64,000 bases of DNA from Streptomyces sp. NBC_00691 (GCF_036226665.1 NZ_CP109007.1:372001-436000), one strand, 5' to 3'. Counted from the first letter of the stretch, positions 20,960 through 29,594 are shown. Translations and numbers: made by a program. The notes: generated by a model from the letters alone, not told the origin.

Positions 20960-21448
20960 TCAGGCCGGGTGCCCCGGGTCGAGATCTCTCAACTCCCGGT
21001 AGCGGAGGAGCACGGGTGGCGGGCCCGCGGCCGGCGGGCAGACGTCCACGGGCGCAAGGAGGAATCCCACGTGGTCGCCGCCCTCGATCCGCCCCTCGAT
21101 CCGGCCGGTGAACCAGGTGCGCAGCTCATCGAGGACCGGGCTGTCTCCCACTCCCGGCCGCCAGTCGATCGTCGCAAACTTGTCGACCCGGTCGCCCGTC
21201 TCCTCTCCGAAGAGCTCCGCCAGCGCCCGGTCGTCACGGTGGAGCAGGTGCACGGTGAGGTGTTCGGCCGTGCAGGCGACGCGGTAGGTGTGGTTGGCGA
21301 CCGACAGCCACACGGCGAACCTCGGCGGGTCGATGGAACACTGCGAGGCGAACCCCACCAGGCAGCCCGCCCGCTGCCCGCCGGACGCGACCGTCACGAC
21401 GTACATCGGGCCGTCGAACGCGTCGGTGAAGGGGTCCGCGTCCGTCAC
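20960..21448 (-). CDS. Flavin reductase-like (FMN-binding split barrel) protein
   Basis: The 162-residue protein shows MYVVTVASGGQRAGCLVGFASQCSIDPPRF, split at positions typical of flavin reductase-like domains, then FAVWLSVANHTYRV and LTVHLLHRDDRALAELFG. The GTG at 21448 has AGGAGG four bases upstream; a longer frame without this site was rejected. It probably binds FMN or F420. Its place directly before the F420-type oxidoreductase suggests a shared redox role. Confidence 0.82.
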   Translation of the reverse strand: MTDADPFTDAFDGPMYVVTVASGGQRAGCLVGFASQCSIDPPRFAVWLSVANHTYRVACTAEHLTVHLLHRDDRALAELFGEETGDRVDKFATIDWRPGVGDSPVLDELRTWFTGRIEGRIEGGDHVGFLLAPVDVCPPAAGPPPVLLRYRELRDLDPGHPA

Positions 21449-21598
21449 AGCGCCTCCTGAGGGTTCCGCCGGGAACACCGGGCCCCGACGAGATCGTGGT
21501 GACGCGTCCGGCCGGCCTGCGAGGCTCGTTCCCGCAGCGGAGCGCGGACGCACCGGCCTCCGTCGGGCCGGTTCGTCGTGTTCACCGTCCCTCAGCCC

Positions 21599-22675
21599 TC
21601 ATTCGGCCCGCGGCCCGGCCCGTCCGGGCAGGGGCGTGCGCAGCGCGCTGCGCCCTTCGGCCCAGGCCGCGCCGATGTGCTCCGCGAGGCGGTCCTCCAG
21701 AAGGACGGTGGCCGCGCAGCCGAAGGCGATGTCGGCTTCCAGGGACGGCTCGTCGGCGAGCAGGCCGCCGATGACCTCATGGCGCACGACCTGTTCGTGC
21801 ACGGCGTCCGCCTCGACGTGCTCGTCGTAGAAGTGGGCGGCGGCCCGGCCCGCACCGCAGCGGCGCATCGCCTTGGCGAGTCGCCTGGAGCCGGGTGAGG
21901 AGGTCACCTCGACGCACGCGAAGTGACCCACCAGGAGACCGCGGTGGGAACGGTGGAGCCCGAAGAGGGACATCAGGTTGAGGGTGGCGAGCAGCGGCGC
22001 GGGAGCCTGGTCCAGGTAGCGGCCGTACGCGGGGTCGAGGCCGAGGTCCACCATGAGGTCGGCGTAGAGGCGGGCGTGGATCCGGTCGGGGCGGCCCGCG
22101 CCGAACTCGTCGTACTCGATGGCGGCCATCGCGGCCTTGGCGCGGCCTCGCAGCCGAGGGATCACCCAGACATGCGGATCGGCTTCCTTGAGGTGGTAGA
22201 GCGAACGAAGGGCCGCGTACTCCCGCAGCTGCCACAGCTCGCCCTCGCGTTCGAGGTGGTGGCTGAGACCGCCGGAGTCCAGGGGTTCGACGAGGAGCGG
22301 GGCGAAGGCCTCCTCGACGGTTCGGGGGGCGTCGGACAGCTCGGTGCCCAGGGCGTGCAGGAAGCGCGATTCGAGGTCCAGGCGCAGCCGCAGCAGTTCC
22401 GGATCCCATTCGCGGTCGTCGTCCACACCGTCGAAGCCTCGGTAGTGGAGCTCGTAGAGGAGGTGGAGCGCCAGCTGGAGGTCCTCGCCCCAGGGGTCCG
22501 CCGACAGCACGGCGCCCGGGCGGTGGGCCGGAGCGGCGTTCGCCCGAAGGGCCTCCGTGACGGCGGCGGACAGGGTGCCGCGCGGCTCGACAAGACGGGC
22601 GTCCCCGGTGGACGCGGTGGCCTTCGTCGCCCTGGTGCTCGGGGTGCTCGGGGTGCTCGTGAGCGAGGCTGTCAT
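21599..22675 (-). CDS. Iron-containing redox enzyme family protein (haem-oxygenase-like fold)
   Basis: The 358-residue all-helical protein contains LLYELHYRGFDG, HHLEREGELWQL, ALRSLYHLKEADPHVW, EYDEFGAGRPDRIH and AAHFYDEHVEADAVHEQ. The paired E/H helices are typical of haem-oxygenase-like di-iron proteins (TENA/PqqC/CADD relatives). Its ATG overlaps the stop of the CDGSH gene by ATGA (22672-22675), and CAGGAG lies upstream. It is the third gene of a methyltransferase - CDGSH - HO-like operon that recurs in actinobacteria. The substrate is unknown. Confidence 0.8.
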   Translation of the reverse strand: MTASLTSTPSTPSTRATKATASTGDARLVEPRGTLSAAVTEALRANAAPAHRPGAVLSADPWGEDLQLALHLLYELHYRGFDGVDDDREWDPELLRLRLDLESRFLHALGTELSDAPRTVEEAFAPLLVEPLDSGGLSHHLEREGELWQLREYAALRSLYHLKEADPHVWVIPRLRGRAKAAMAAIEYDEFGAGRPDRIHARLYADLMVDLGLDPAYGRYLDQAPAPLLATLNLMSLFGLHRSHRGLLVGHFACVEVTSSPGSRRLAKAMRRCGAGRAAAHFYDEHVEADAVHEQVVRHEVIGGLLADEPSLEADIAFGCAATVLLEDRLAEHIGAAWAEGRSALRTPLPGRAGPRAE

Positions 22676-22971
22676 GTGGGGCTCCTGTCCTCGGAGGGCG
22701 GGACCGCGCGCTCGCGGGGGCGGTGGCTGGTGTCGCACCACGGGTAGATGCGACTGCGGCGGCAGGTGCAGAGAGCGACCACGAAGCGCTCGGAACGGGC
22801 GACCGTTCCGTCGTCGAGGACGATCTCGACCGGCCCCTCGACCAGATCAGGTCCTCGCACGTCCCTCTGCGCCTTGGCGGACCGGCGGGCGGGCGCGTCC
22901 GCGCGGGTCGGGCCGGGGGCGTTCCGGGGGTCGCCCGGGCTGCCCGGGCTGTTCCGGGAGTCAGCGTGCAC
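22672..22971 (-). CDS. CDGSH-type iron-sulfur protein
   Basis: The 99-residue protein has one CDGSH module: CTCRRSRIYPWCDTSHR, matching C-x-C-x2-S-x3-P-x-C-D-x-S-H with Thr in place of the usual Gly. The three Cys and one His bind a labile [2Fe-2S] cluster. It overlaps the methyltransferase stop by 11 bases and the HO-like start by four, so the three are tightly coupled. It may supply electrons or iron-sulfur sensing to the di-iron protein. Confidence 0.85.
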   Translation of the reverse strand: MHADSRNSPGSPGDPRNAPGPTRADAPARRSAKAQRDVRGPDLVEGPVEIVLDDGTVARSERFVVALCTCRRSRIYPWCDTSHRPRERAVPPSEDRSPT

Positions 22972-23641
22972 GGATGACCACCAGCTCTTCCCTGTCCTCG
23001 GCCTCCGTCGCCAGGCCCGTCCGAGCCAGCCAGGACCGGCGCGAGCGCAGGACGGGCCCCCAGGGCACCGAGGCCCTGGCCGTGACGTCCGCGTCCATGC
23101 CCGCCCCGGTCAGGCGGTCGACGGTCTCCTGGGCCCCGCACATCTGGGAATGGACCAGCAGCAGGACCCCGCCGGGCCGCAGCAGCGCCGGAGCGCTCTC
23201 GCAGATGCGATCGATGACACTCCGCCCGTCCGGGCCGGCGTCCCAGGCCCGTTCCGGCCCCCGCGAGGGCAGCAGGACGTCCGGTGCCGGCACATACGGC
23301 GGATTCGATACGACGAGGTCGAAGCGGCGGCCCCCGCTGCGCGCCGCGAAGTCACCGTGGACGACGCGCAGGGGCAGTCGGTGGCGCAGGGCGTTCAGGC
23401 GGGCGGTGAGGACGGCGGGCCACGAGACGTCGACCGCGGTGACCCTCGCCCGTCGCCGCGCCGCGTCGAGGGCGACCGCGCCGGTGCCCGTACCGATCTC
23501 CAGCACCTCGGTCCCCGGCCCGAGGTCCTCCTGGGCCAGGGCGTGGGCGAGCAGAAGCGTGTCCGCCTGCGGCCGGTAGACGCCGGGCAGCGCGATCAGA
23601 CCGCCTGGCAGGGCGCCCAGGGACAGAGCTGTAGCGGACAC
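22961..23641 (-). CDS. HemK-like class I SAM methyltransferase
   Basis: The 226-residue protein has VLEIGTGTGAVALDAAR (SAM motif I) and VVSNPPYVPAP (NPPY catalytic motif), as in HemK/PrmC-type glutamine or N6-adenine methyltransferases. The GTG at 23641 has GGAGG seven bases upstream. It lacks the N-terminal helical domain of PrmC, so release-factor methylation is not assured. It is the first gene of the operon with CDGSH and the HO-like enzyme. Confidence 0.85.
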   Translation of the reverse strand: MSATALSLGALPGGLIALPGVYRPQADTLLLAHALAQEDLGPGTEVLEIGTGTGAVALDAARRRARVTAVDVSWPAVLTARLNALRHRLPLRVVHGDFAARSGGRRFDLVVSNPPYVPAPDVLLPSRGPERAWDAGPDGRSVIDRICESAPALLRPGGVLLLVHSQMCGAQETVDRLTGAGMDADVTARASVPWGPVLRSRRSWLARTGLATEAEDREELVVIRAR

Positions 23642-23808
23642 GGAACACCTCCATGATCGACGGTCGTCGGGGCCGGTCGGGGGGCGCGACGGCTCCGGCC
23701 GGCTGCTCCCTGCGACTGCCCCGTGCGGGGCGGCTCATCCCTGCTGTCGCGATCTATCGGCGCAGGCGGAGCGGGCGGACACGAGGAGTGACGCGCCGGC
23801 CGGGTGCC

Positions 23809-23831
23809 GCCGACCGGTGCAGCCGGTCGGC
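23809..23831 (-). terminator. Hairpin after the DUF1206 gene
   Basis: The arms GCCGACCGG and CCGGTCGGC are separated by five bases. It lies 36 bases downstream of the minus-strand DUF1206 stop. A further CCGGCCGGTGCCGACCGG nearby could offer alternative pairing. Confidence 0.45.
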
Positions 23832-23866
23832 CCCTGACGTCGGCTCCGCCGGCCGGTGCCGACCGG

Positions 23867-24697
23867 TCAGACCTCGCGCCACTTGGACTGGCCGAAGGAG
23901 AAGACACCGAAGAGCACCAGGCCGACAGCCACGGCGATCAGAAGCCACGGGCCTGCCGGGGTCTGCGCGAACGAGCGCAGCGCGTCGTCCATCCCCTTGG
24001 CCTCTCCCGGATCGGACTCGATCGACGCCTTCAGGCCGAACAGCCCGACCGCGGCGAACACGAGCCCGCGGCCGACGCCGCCGGCGATGCCCGACACGTC
24101 CATGAAACGGCGCTGCAGCCGGGACATCCGCTGGCGCTCCAGATGCTTGCGGTACTTCCGCAGCACGGCCCGGCCGGCTATCCACAGCCCCGCGCCCAGA
24201 ACGCCCGCGGCCACCGCGCCCACCCACCACGGCCCGCCGGGCAGCGCCAGCAGGCGGCTCGTGAGGTCATGGCTCTGCTTGTCGGTCGAGCCCGCGCCGC
24301 TGCCCCGGTCACCCACCGCGAAGGACAGGACGAAGAAGGCGGAGACCGCGTAGAAGACGAACCGGCCACCGGACAGAGCGCGCTTGCCTGCTCGATCGCC
24401 CTTCGGTCCGGCGGCTCCGAAGAGCGCCTCCGACAGCCTCCACAAGGCCATGCCGGCCAGGCCGATGCCGAGGGCCCAGAGCAGGACGGACCCGAACGGC
24501 GTCGAGACGACCTCCTCAAGGGCCCCGCCCCGGTCGGCCTGCTCGCTCGTACCCGTCAGGCCGATGCGTACGGCCAACGCTCCGACGAGCAGGTACAGCA
24601 CTCCACGCGCCACGAAGCCGGCGCGAGCACCCGCTCGTACGACCTGTGCGCGGTGCGCTCTTCTCGCGGTCGTCGTGAACGACTCTCCTGTGGTCAT
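23867..24697 (-). CDS. DUF1206 membrane protein
   Basis: The 276-residue protein has three similar units of two membrane helices each: RAGFVARGVLYLLVGALAVRIG, SGGRFVFYAVSAFFVLSF and GGVGRGLVFAAVGLFGLKA, each beginning with a G-R/G-x-x-F/V-Y pattern. This threefold repeat defines DUF1206. The ATG at 24697 has GGGAGTGAC upstream. It is divergent from the whiB-like gene, with 139 bases between the starts. Its function is unknown; related genes are often stress-regulated. Confidence 0.85.
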   Translation of the reverse strand: MTTGESFTTTARRAHRAQVVRAGARAGFVARGVLYLLVGALAVRIGLTGTSEQADRGGALEEVVSTPFGSVLLWALGIGLAGMALWRLSEALFGAAGPKGDRAGKRALSGGRFVFYAVSAFFVLSFAVGDRGSGAGSTDKQSHDLTSRLLALPGGPWWVGAVAAGVLGAGLWIAGRAVLRKYRKHLERQRMSRLQRRFMDVSGIAGGVGRGLVFAAVGLFGLKASIESDPGEAKGMDDALRSFAQTPAGPWLLIAVAVGLVLFGVFSFGQSKWREV

Positions 24698-24836
24698 GAA
24701 CGGTCACTCCCTTCGGGTCGGAACCTTCGGGTGCCCCCGAAACGAAGGCGTACTCGCGCGACTGACAGTGTTTCAAGTGCCGCCGACCGGTCAGCCGAAA
24801 GGAACGGCACTCCGCCCCGTAGACAGGAGGAATGAC

Positions 24837-25094
24837 ATGGACAGCTGGCGCACCTCCGCCGCCTGCCAGAACGTCGACCCCGACCTCTTCTTCCCCGTGG
24901 GGACCGGCGCCCCCGCTCTCGTCCAGACCGAGAAGGCGAAGGACGTCTGTCGAGGCTGCCCTGTCCGGGAGGCCTGTCTTCGCTGGGCCATGGACGACTC
25001 CCGCCAGGTGACGGGAGTATGGGGCGGCCTCGACGAGAACGAACGCCGCGCTCTGAAGCGCCGGCTGCGCAACCGTCTGGTCAAGGCGCGGTGA
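24837..25094 (+). CDS. WhiB-like iron-sulfur transcription factor, WhiB1/WblE type
   Basis: The 85-residue protein carries Cys10, Cys38, Cys41 and Cys47 (VCRGCPVREAC), which bind a [4Fe-4S] cluster, then TGVWGGLDENERRALKRR, the turn and basic helix of the family. The opening MDSWRTSAACQNVDPDLFFPVG is close to the WhiB1/WblE pattern, but the divergent details suggest an additional paralogue. WhiB1-type proteins bind the primary sigma factor. The ATG at 24837 follows AGGAGG. No sigma-like partner gene is adjacent. Confidence 0.9.
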   Translation: MDSWRTSAACQNVDPDLFFPVGTGAPALVQTEKAKDVCRGCPVREACLRWAMDDSRQVTGVWGGLDENERRALKRRLRNRLVKAR

Positions 25095-25427
25095 GGAACC
25101 CGACCCCTCGACACGGTTCGCGCCGCCCCCGCTCCCGGCATACGTCCGGTGTCGAGAAATTCCCGCCGGTCATCCGTTCCTTCGGCCGGCCCGGCCGACC
25201 TGTCGAGCCCCGACACGCGGGAATCGCGTGGCTCGGGCCCGCCGCGGATCGTCGGGGGAACCATGGGGCGGCGGGGACGTCGTGCTTCGGTCGATCAGCG
25301 TGATCGGAGGCACGATCCGGATTCGTCGGAGATCGGCGGTCCACCGATGTCGAGAACGTGCCACCGGCTCCGTCCCCGGGTCATCAGCGGCCACCGACAG
25401 GTCGCACAACCAGAGGGAGACACCGGC
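25095..25427. other. Gene-free stretch of 333 bases
   Basis: It lies between the whiB-like stop and the VOC gene. No frame with good codon bias or ribosome site was found. It presumably carries the VOC promoter, but no clear -35/-10 pair or palindrome stands out. Confidence 0.5.
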
Positions 25428-25892
25428 ATGGCGATTCAGCGGATGGACAACGTCGGCATCGTCGTCGACGACATGGACGCGGCCGTCGCGTTCTTCGTGG
25501 AACTCGGCATGGAGCTGGAGGGCAGGGGCGAGGTCAAGGGCCTCTTCGCCGACCAGTGCACCGGGCTCGAAGGCGTCCACTGCGAGATCGCGATGGTCCG
25601 GACCCCCGACGGGCACAGCCGGCTCGAACTGGCGAAGTACCGCAGCCCCGCGGTGATCGGCGACGGCCCGCGCGACCGGCCGCACAACGTCCTCGGCACG
25701 CACCGCGTCATGTTCGCCGTCGACGACATCGAGGACACGGTCGCCCGTCTGCGGCCTCACGGCGCCACGCTCGTGGGCGAGATCGCGCGGTTCGAGGACA
25801 GCTATCTGCTCTGCTACGTCCGCGGCCCGGAGGGCATCATCGTCGGACTGGCCGAGCAGCTCGGCCGAAAAGAAGGACCGAACGGGTCGTAG
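25428..25892 (+). CDS. VOC-superfamily (glyoxalase/bleomycin-resistance type) protein
   Basis: The 154-residue protein has two beta-alpha-beta-beta-beta modules: MDNVGIVVDDMDAAVAFFVELGMELEG in part, and THRVMFAVDDIEDTVARLRPHG. VRGPEGIIVGLAEQLG supplies the last metal-ligand Glu position of many VOC enzymes in degenerate form. AGAGGGAG precedes the ATG. It is a single gene, convergent with the MarR gene. The substrate is unknown. Confidence 0.82.
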   Translation: MAIQRMDNVGIVVDDMDAAVAFFVELGMELEGRGEVKGLFADQCTGLEGVHCEIAMVRTPDGHSRLELAKYRSPAVIGDGPRDRPHNVLGTHRVMFAVDDIEDTVARLRPHGATLVGEIARFEDSYLLCYVRGPEGIIVGLAEQLGRKEGPNGS

Positions 25893-25951
25893 TCGCCGTA
25901 CGTGCCCCGCGCCGTCGTCGCGGAGACGCCAGGCGGCCGGGGCCCCGGGGG

Positions 25952-26386
25952 TCAGACGCCGGGCCGGGAGACGAAGACCCGCTCCAGCAGGGAGTACAGG
26001 GAGTCCCGGTCCTGGCCGCTGAGCTGGTCCAGGCCCTCCTGCGTGGTGCTCATCCTCGCGCGGATCGCGTCGGTGACGCGCTCGCCCTCGGCCGTGAGGA
26101 TGACGTTCTTGACGCGCCGGTCCAGGGCGTCGGCCTCGCGGCGCACCAGCCCCCGCTTCTCCAGCCGGTCGATGATCCCGGTCATGTTGGAGGCGTCGCA
26201 GGTCATGGTCTCGGCCAGGGAACGCATCGCGGCGGGTCCCCGGCGCAGCACGGTGAGGGCCTTGCCCTGGCTGGCCGTGAGGTTCTCGCTCGCCGCGGCG
26301 ACGGTGAAATCGCCGTAGTAGACGCCGAGCGACACGGAGAGCAGTTCCATGAGCTGGGCCGTGTCGACGCGGGGAGCTTCTGTCAT
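25952..26386 (-). CDS. MarR-family transcriptional regulator
   Basis: The 144-residue protein has a MarR winged helix: LTASQGKALTVLRRGPAAMRSLAE in part, then CDASNMTGIIDRLEKRGLVRREADALDRRVKNVILT. It is divergent from the old-yellow-enzyme gene. The gap between them holds a TTGA/TCAA palindrome that suits such a regulator, so it probably represses itself and the oxidoreductase and is released by an electrophile or oxidant, as for related pairs. Confidence 0.87.
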   Translation of the reverse strand: MTEAPRVDTAQLMELLSVSLGVYYGDFTVAAASENLTASQGKALTVLRRGPAAMRSLAETMTCDASNMTGIIDRLEKRGLVRREADALDRRVKNVILTAEGERVTDAIRARMSTTQEGLDQLSGQDRDSLYSLLERVFVSRPGV

Positions 26387-26408
26387 GAGGGCACTCTACC
26401 CGGAGATA

Positions 26409-26423
26409 CTTGACTATCTCAAG
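26409..26423. promoter_or_regulatory. Candidate MarR operator
   Basis: CTTGA-CTATC-TCAAG is a perfect inverted repeat with a 5-base centre, 23 bases before the MarR start. Further TCAAG half-sites follow at about 26458-26480 toward the oxidoreductase gene (ATCAAGCATCAAGG, TTGTCAAG). The cluster of TCAAG elements across the divergent gap suggests cooperative binding. Confidence 0.5.
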
Positions 26424-26502
26424 CATCACCCTCTACCGTCCCTCATTGCATGAAGTTATCAAGCATCAAGGTTGTCAAGTAACCGCCACGAGGAGCGTCC
26501 CT

Positions 26503-27630
26503 GTGTCCGTCACCGCGTCCCCCACGTCCCGCGCTGCCGAGATCCTGTCCCGGCCCGTCTCGCTGAACGGCCTGACCGTCCCGAACCGCATCGCGATGGC
26601 ACCGATGACGCGCATGTTCTCCCCCGGCGGAGTCCCCGGCGAGGACGTGCGGTCGTACTACGCCCGTCGCGCCGCCGCCGGCGTGGGCCTGATCGTCACC
26701 GAGGGGACCTACGTCGGCCATGAATCGGCCGGGCAGAGCGACCGTGTGCCGCGCTTCCACGGCGAGGAGCAGCTGGCGGGATGGGCGAAGGTCGCCGAGG
26801 CCGTGCACGCGGCGGGCGGCACGATCGTCCCGCAGCTGTGGCACATCGGCATGGTGCGCGAGCAGGGCCAGGCGCCCTACGCCGACGCACCGGCGATGGG
26901 CCCCTCCGGAATCCGCCCCGACGGCACCGAGGGCACGGGCAAGGCCATGACCCAGGCCGACCTGGACGATGTCATCGGCGCCTTCGCCGAGGCCGCCGCG
27001 GCCGCCGAGCGCATCGGATTCGACGGTGTCGAGCTGCACGGCGCCCACGGCTACCTCCTCGACCAGTTCCTGTGGGCCGGGACGAACCGCCGTACCGACG
27101 CCTACGGCGGCGACTCCGTTGCCCGTACGAAGTTCGTGGCCGAGGTCGTGAGCGCGGTCCGCGCGTCCGTCTCGTCCGAGTTCCCGGTGATCTTCCGCTA
27201 CTCGCAGTGGAAGCAGGACGCCTACGACGCGCGGCTCGCCGAGACCCCGCAGGAGCTGGAGGCGATCCTGGCCCCGCTCGCCGCGGCTGGCGTCGACGCC
27301 TTCCACGCCTCCACCCGCCGCCACTGGATTCCCGAGTTCGAGGGTTCGGACCTGAACCTGGCGGGCTGGACCAAGAAGCTCACCGGCAGGCCCACCATCA
27401 CCGTCGGCTCGGTCGGCCTCGACGGCGACTTCATCCACGCCTTCGCGGGCGAGGGCGCCCCGGTCCAGGGCATCGACGACCTCCTCGACCGCCTGGATCG
27501 GGACGAGTTCGACATGGTCGCCATCGGCCGCGCGCTGCTCCAGGACCCGGAGTGGGCGGCGAAGGTCCTGGCGGGCCGGACCGACGAGCTCAAGGCGTAC
27601 GACGCGGCCGCTGTGCGGACGCTCAGCTAG
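26503..27630 (+). CDS. NADH:flavin oxidoreductase (old yellow enzyme family)
   Basis: The 375-residue protein is an FMN TIM barrel: NRIAMAPMTRMFSPGGVPG, VPQLWHIGMVRE with the His of the active site, GFDGVELHGAHGYLLDQFLW and NRRTDAYGGD. Such enzymes reduce activated alkenes or nitro compounds with NAD(P)H. The GTG at 26503 was chosen for the GAGGAG upstream and because the conserved region begins soon after. It is divergent from the MarR gene and overlaps the end of the convergent SpoIIE gene by eight bases. Confidence 0.9.
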   Translation: MSVTASPTSRAAEILSRPVSLNGLTVPNRIAMAPMTRMFSPGGVPGEDVRSYYARRAAAGVGLIVTEGTYVGHESAGQSDRVPRFHGEEQLAGWAKVAEAVHAAGGTIVPQLWHIGMVREQGQAPYADAPAMGPSGIRPDGTEGTGKAMTQADLDDVIGAFAEAAAAAERIGFDGVELHGAHGYLLDQFLWAGTNRRTDAYGGDSVARTKFVAEVVSAVRASVSSEFPVIFRYSQWKQDAYDARLAETPQELEAILAPLAAAGVDAFHASTRRHWIPEFEGSDLNLAGWTKKLTGRPTITVGSVGLDGDFIHAFAGEGAPVQGIDDLLDRLDRDEFDMVAIGRALLQDPEWAAKVLAGRTDELKAYDAAAVRTLS

Positions 27631-28753
27631 GTTCTGCTTCTCGTTCGGTCTCCCCCAGGCGGACGGCGAGCGCGGCGATGTCGTCGTCGAGCTGCCCGTG
27701 GGTGTAGCGAAGAAGATCACGGTGCAGCGCCGTGAGGAGTTCGCGGGGTGGTGTGAGCGGCTGTCGGCGCGTCCAGGCGGCCAGCGGGAAGAACTCGCCC
27801 CGACGGTCACGGGCCTCGGCGATCCCGTCGGTGTAGAGGAGCAGCAGGTCACCCGGGGCGAAGGCGCAGGTGTCGACGTTGTAGTGGTCGCCGAGCAGAT
27901 CGGCGAGGCTGAGCAGGGGCGAGGGGGTCCGCGATTCGACGACGCGCAGTGTCGCGCGGTTCAGGATCAGCGGGGGCGGGTGTCCGCAGTTGAGGACGTC
28001 GATCCGCCCGGCGCCGTCGGGGATGTCGACGAGGAGCGCGGTGGCGAAGCGCTCCATCGTCCCGTCGGGGGGAAAGGCTCCGTTGTACCGGGTGCAGGTG
28101 GCGTCGAGCCTGCGGGCGACGTCGACCATGCGCGTCTCGCTGTAGGCCGCCTCGCGGAAGGCGTTGACGATGGCCGCGGCCGCTCCCACCGCGGGAAGGC
28201 CCTTGCCGCGGACGTCACCGATGAGCAGCCTGACGCCGTACGGCGTGTCGACGGCCTCGTAGAAGTCGCCGCCGATGCGCGCCTCGGCGGCGGCCGCGAG
28301 GTACAGCGACTCGATCTCGACGTTTCCGAAGCGGCGCGGCATCGGACTCAGCACCACCTGCTGGGCGGCGTCGGCGACGAGCCGTACCTGGAGGAGGGTC
28401 CGTTCCCGCTGGAGCCGTACATGGCTTCCGTAGGCCGCGGCGACGGTGACGGCGATGATCCCGGCGACCGTCCACCACGTTCCGAGGTCGGGGAAGACGA
28501 GGCTGAGGCCGATCATCAGCACCAGGCAGACGGTGCCGAGCAGAACGGTGGGCAGAACCGGCCACATGGCGGCGGCCAGGGCCGGTGCGGCGGGCAGGAG
28601 GCGGCTGAACGCCATCTCCGGCGGAGTGCTGTAGGCCAGTGAGGCGATGACGACGGTCAGGATGACCGGCGACAGCCGCACGAACGTCCCAGGGCCGAAG
28701 CGCCGGCTCAGCCGTAGCCGTCCAGACTCGATCACATCGGACAGAATATCCAC
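27623..28753 (-). CDS. Membrane-anchored SpoIIE PP2C phosphatase
   Basis: The protein has about 376 residues. Three or four membrane helices (LSPVILTVVIASLAY, PALAAAMWPVLPTVLLG, WWTVAGIIAVTVAAAYG) precede a short coiled linker and a SpoIIE domain with RIGGDFYEAVD, IGDVRGKGLPAV, LLYTDGIAEARD and LDDDIAALAV. The metal site looks complete. The start is uncertain: GTG 28753 fits the beginning of the conserved region but lacks a good ribosome site, and the frame stays open further upstream. It overlaps the convergent oxidoreductase end. Confidence 0.82.
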   Translation of the reverse strand: MDILSDVIESGRLRLSRRFGPGTFVRLSPVILTVVIASLAYSTPPEMAFSRLLPAAPALAAAMWPVLPTVLLGTVCLVLMIGLSLVFPDLGTWWTVAGIIAVTVAAAYGSHVRLQRERTLLQVRLVADAAQQVVLSPMPRRFGNVEIESLYLAAAAEARIGGDFYEAVDTPYGVRLLIGDVRGKGLPAVGAAAAIVNAFREAAYSETRMVDVARRLDATCTRYNGAFPPDGTMERFATALLVDIPDGAGRIDVLNCGHPPPLILNRATLRVVESRTPSPLLSLADLLGDHYNVDTCAFAPGDLLLLYTDGIAEARDRRGEFFPLAAWTRRQPLTPPRELLTALHRDLLRYTHGQLDDDIAALAVRLGETEREAEPS

Positions 28754-28832
28754 ATATGGGGTAGTCAGCGCCTCAGGAGACAGGGCCGGCCCCGGAGGTA
28801 CGGGGCGCGTCACGTCCGCCCGCGCGGGGACG

Positions 28833-29054
28833 TCATCCCTCCGCGCCGCCTTCGGCCTCCCAGCGCAACAGGTCGCCCGGCTGGCACTCGAGCACCTCAC
28901 AGAGCGCCGCGAGCGTCGCGAAGCGCACCGCCTTGGCGCGGCCGTTCTTGAGCACCGCCAGGTTGGCCGGCGTGATGCCGACGCGCCCGGCGAGCTCACC
29001 CACGGACATCTTCCGCCTGGCCAGCATCACGTCGATGTCGACAACGATCGCCAT
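28833..29054 (-). CDS. Small XRE-family HTH regulator
   Basis: The 73-residue protein is a single Cro/CI helix-turn-helix: MLARRKMSVGELAGRVGITPANLAVLKNGRAKAVRF in part, followed by TLAALCEVLECQPGDLL. It resembles YozG-type regulators. Its ATG shares one base with the DUF2975 stop (TGATG), so the two are coupled. The gene pair is a common unit in Gram-positive bacteria and the HTH protein probably controls its own operon through the palindrome at 29578-29594. Confidence 0.88.
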   Translation of the reverse strand: MAIVVDIDVMLARRKMSVGELAGRVGITPANLAVLKNGRAKAVRFATLAALCEVLECQPGDLLRWEAEGGAEG

Positions 29055-29545
29055 CAGATGACCTCGTCCAGCTCGGCCTGCATCCGGGTGGCCTCGACGT
29101 CGCGCGCGACCGCCTGGGCGAGCAGCATCCGCAGGAGGAGCACGACGAGCGCGACCCCCAGGACGGCCAGGGAGATCCCGCCCATGATGACGCTGACGCC
29201 CGGGTCCTCCCGCTGACCCGGCGCGTTGATGATCGTGACAGCGAGCCACAGGACGGCGGCGGCCACGATCGAGCCGATCACTCTGTCCACGTACCGGAAG
29301 GCGGCGTGGGAGAACACGGTTCCGCGTCGCACCATCGCCACCAGCCGCCACACAGAGGCCAGGGCGACCTGTGCCGTCACCATCCCCAGGACCACGATCA
29401 CCCGCAGCGGAGTCAGGGGGATCGACCCGTCCTCGGGATCGTTCCCTGTGACCAGCATCCACAACATCAACATCTGTACGCCCACGGCGCCGGCGAACAC
29501 CACCGCGAGCACGGCGCGCAACGCGCGCACTGTCAGCTTTCCCAT
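29054..29545 (-). CDS. DUF2975 membrane protein
   Basis: The 163-residue protein has four membrane helices: VLAVVFAGAVGVQMLMLWML, VIVVLGMVTAQVALASVWRL, VIGSIVAAAVLWLAVTII and ISLAVLGVALVVLLLRMLL. This layout and the VFSHAAFRYVDRVI loop match DUF2975. It is coupled to the downstream XRE gene. The function is unknown; the membrane protein may sense a signal for the regulator. Confidence 0.85.
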   Translation of the reverse strand: MGKLTVRALRAVLAVVFAGAVGVQMLMLWMLVTGNDPEDGSIPLTPLRVIVVLGMVTAQVALASVWRLVAMVRRGTVFSHAAFRYVDRVIGSIVAAAVLWLAVTIINAPGQREDPGVSVIMGGISLAVLGVALVVLLLRMLLAQAVARDVEATRMQAELDEVI

Positions 29546-29577
29546 GACCCACCCTTAAATCGACTTACGATGGGAAC

Positions 29578-29594
29578 CTATCGAATCTCGATAG
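29578..29594 (-). promoter_or_regulatory. Palindromic operator before DUF2975/XRE
   Basis: CTATCGA-ATC-TCGATAG is a perfect 7+7 inverted repeat 33 bases upstream of the DUF2975 start. A second, imperfect element ATCGACTTACGAT lies at about 29559-29571, nearer the start. Both share ATCG/CGAT halves, suggesting two sites for the XRE protein. Confidence 0.6.
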
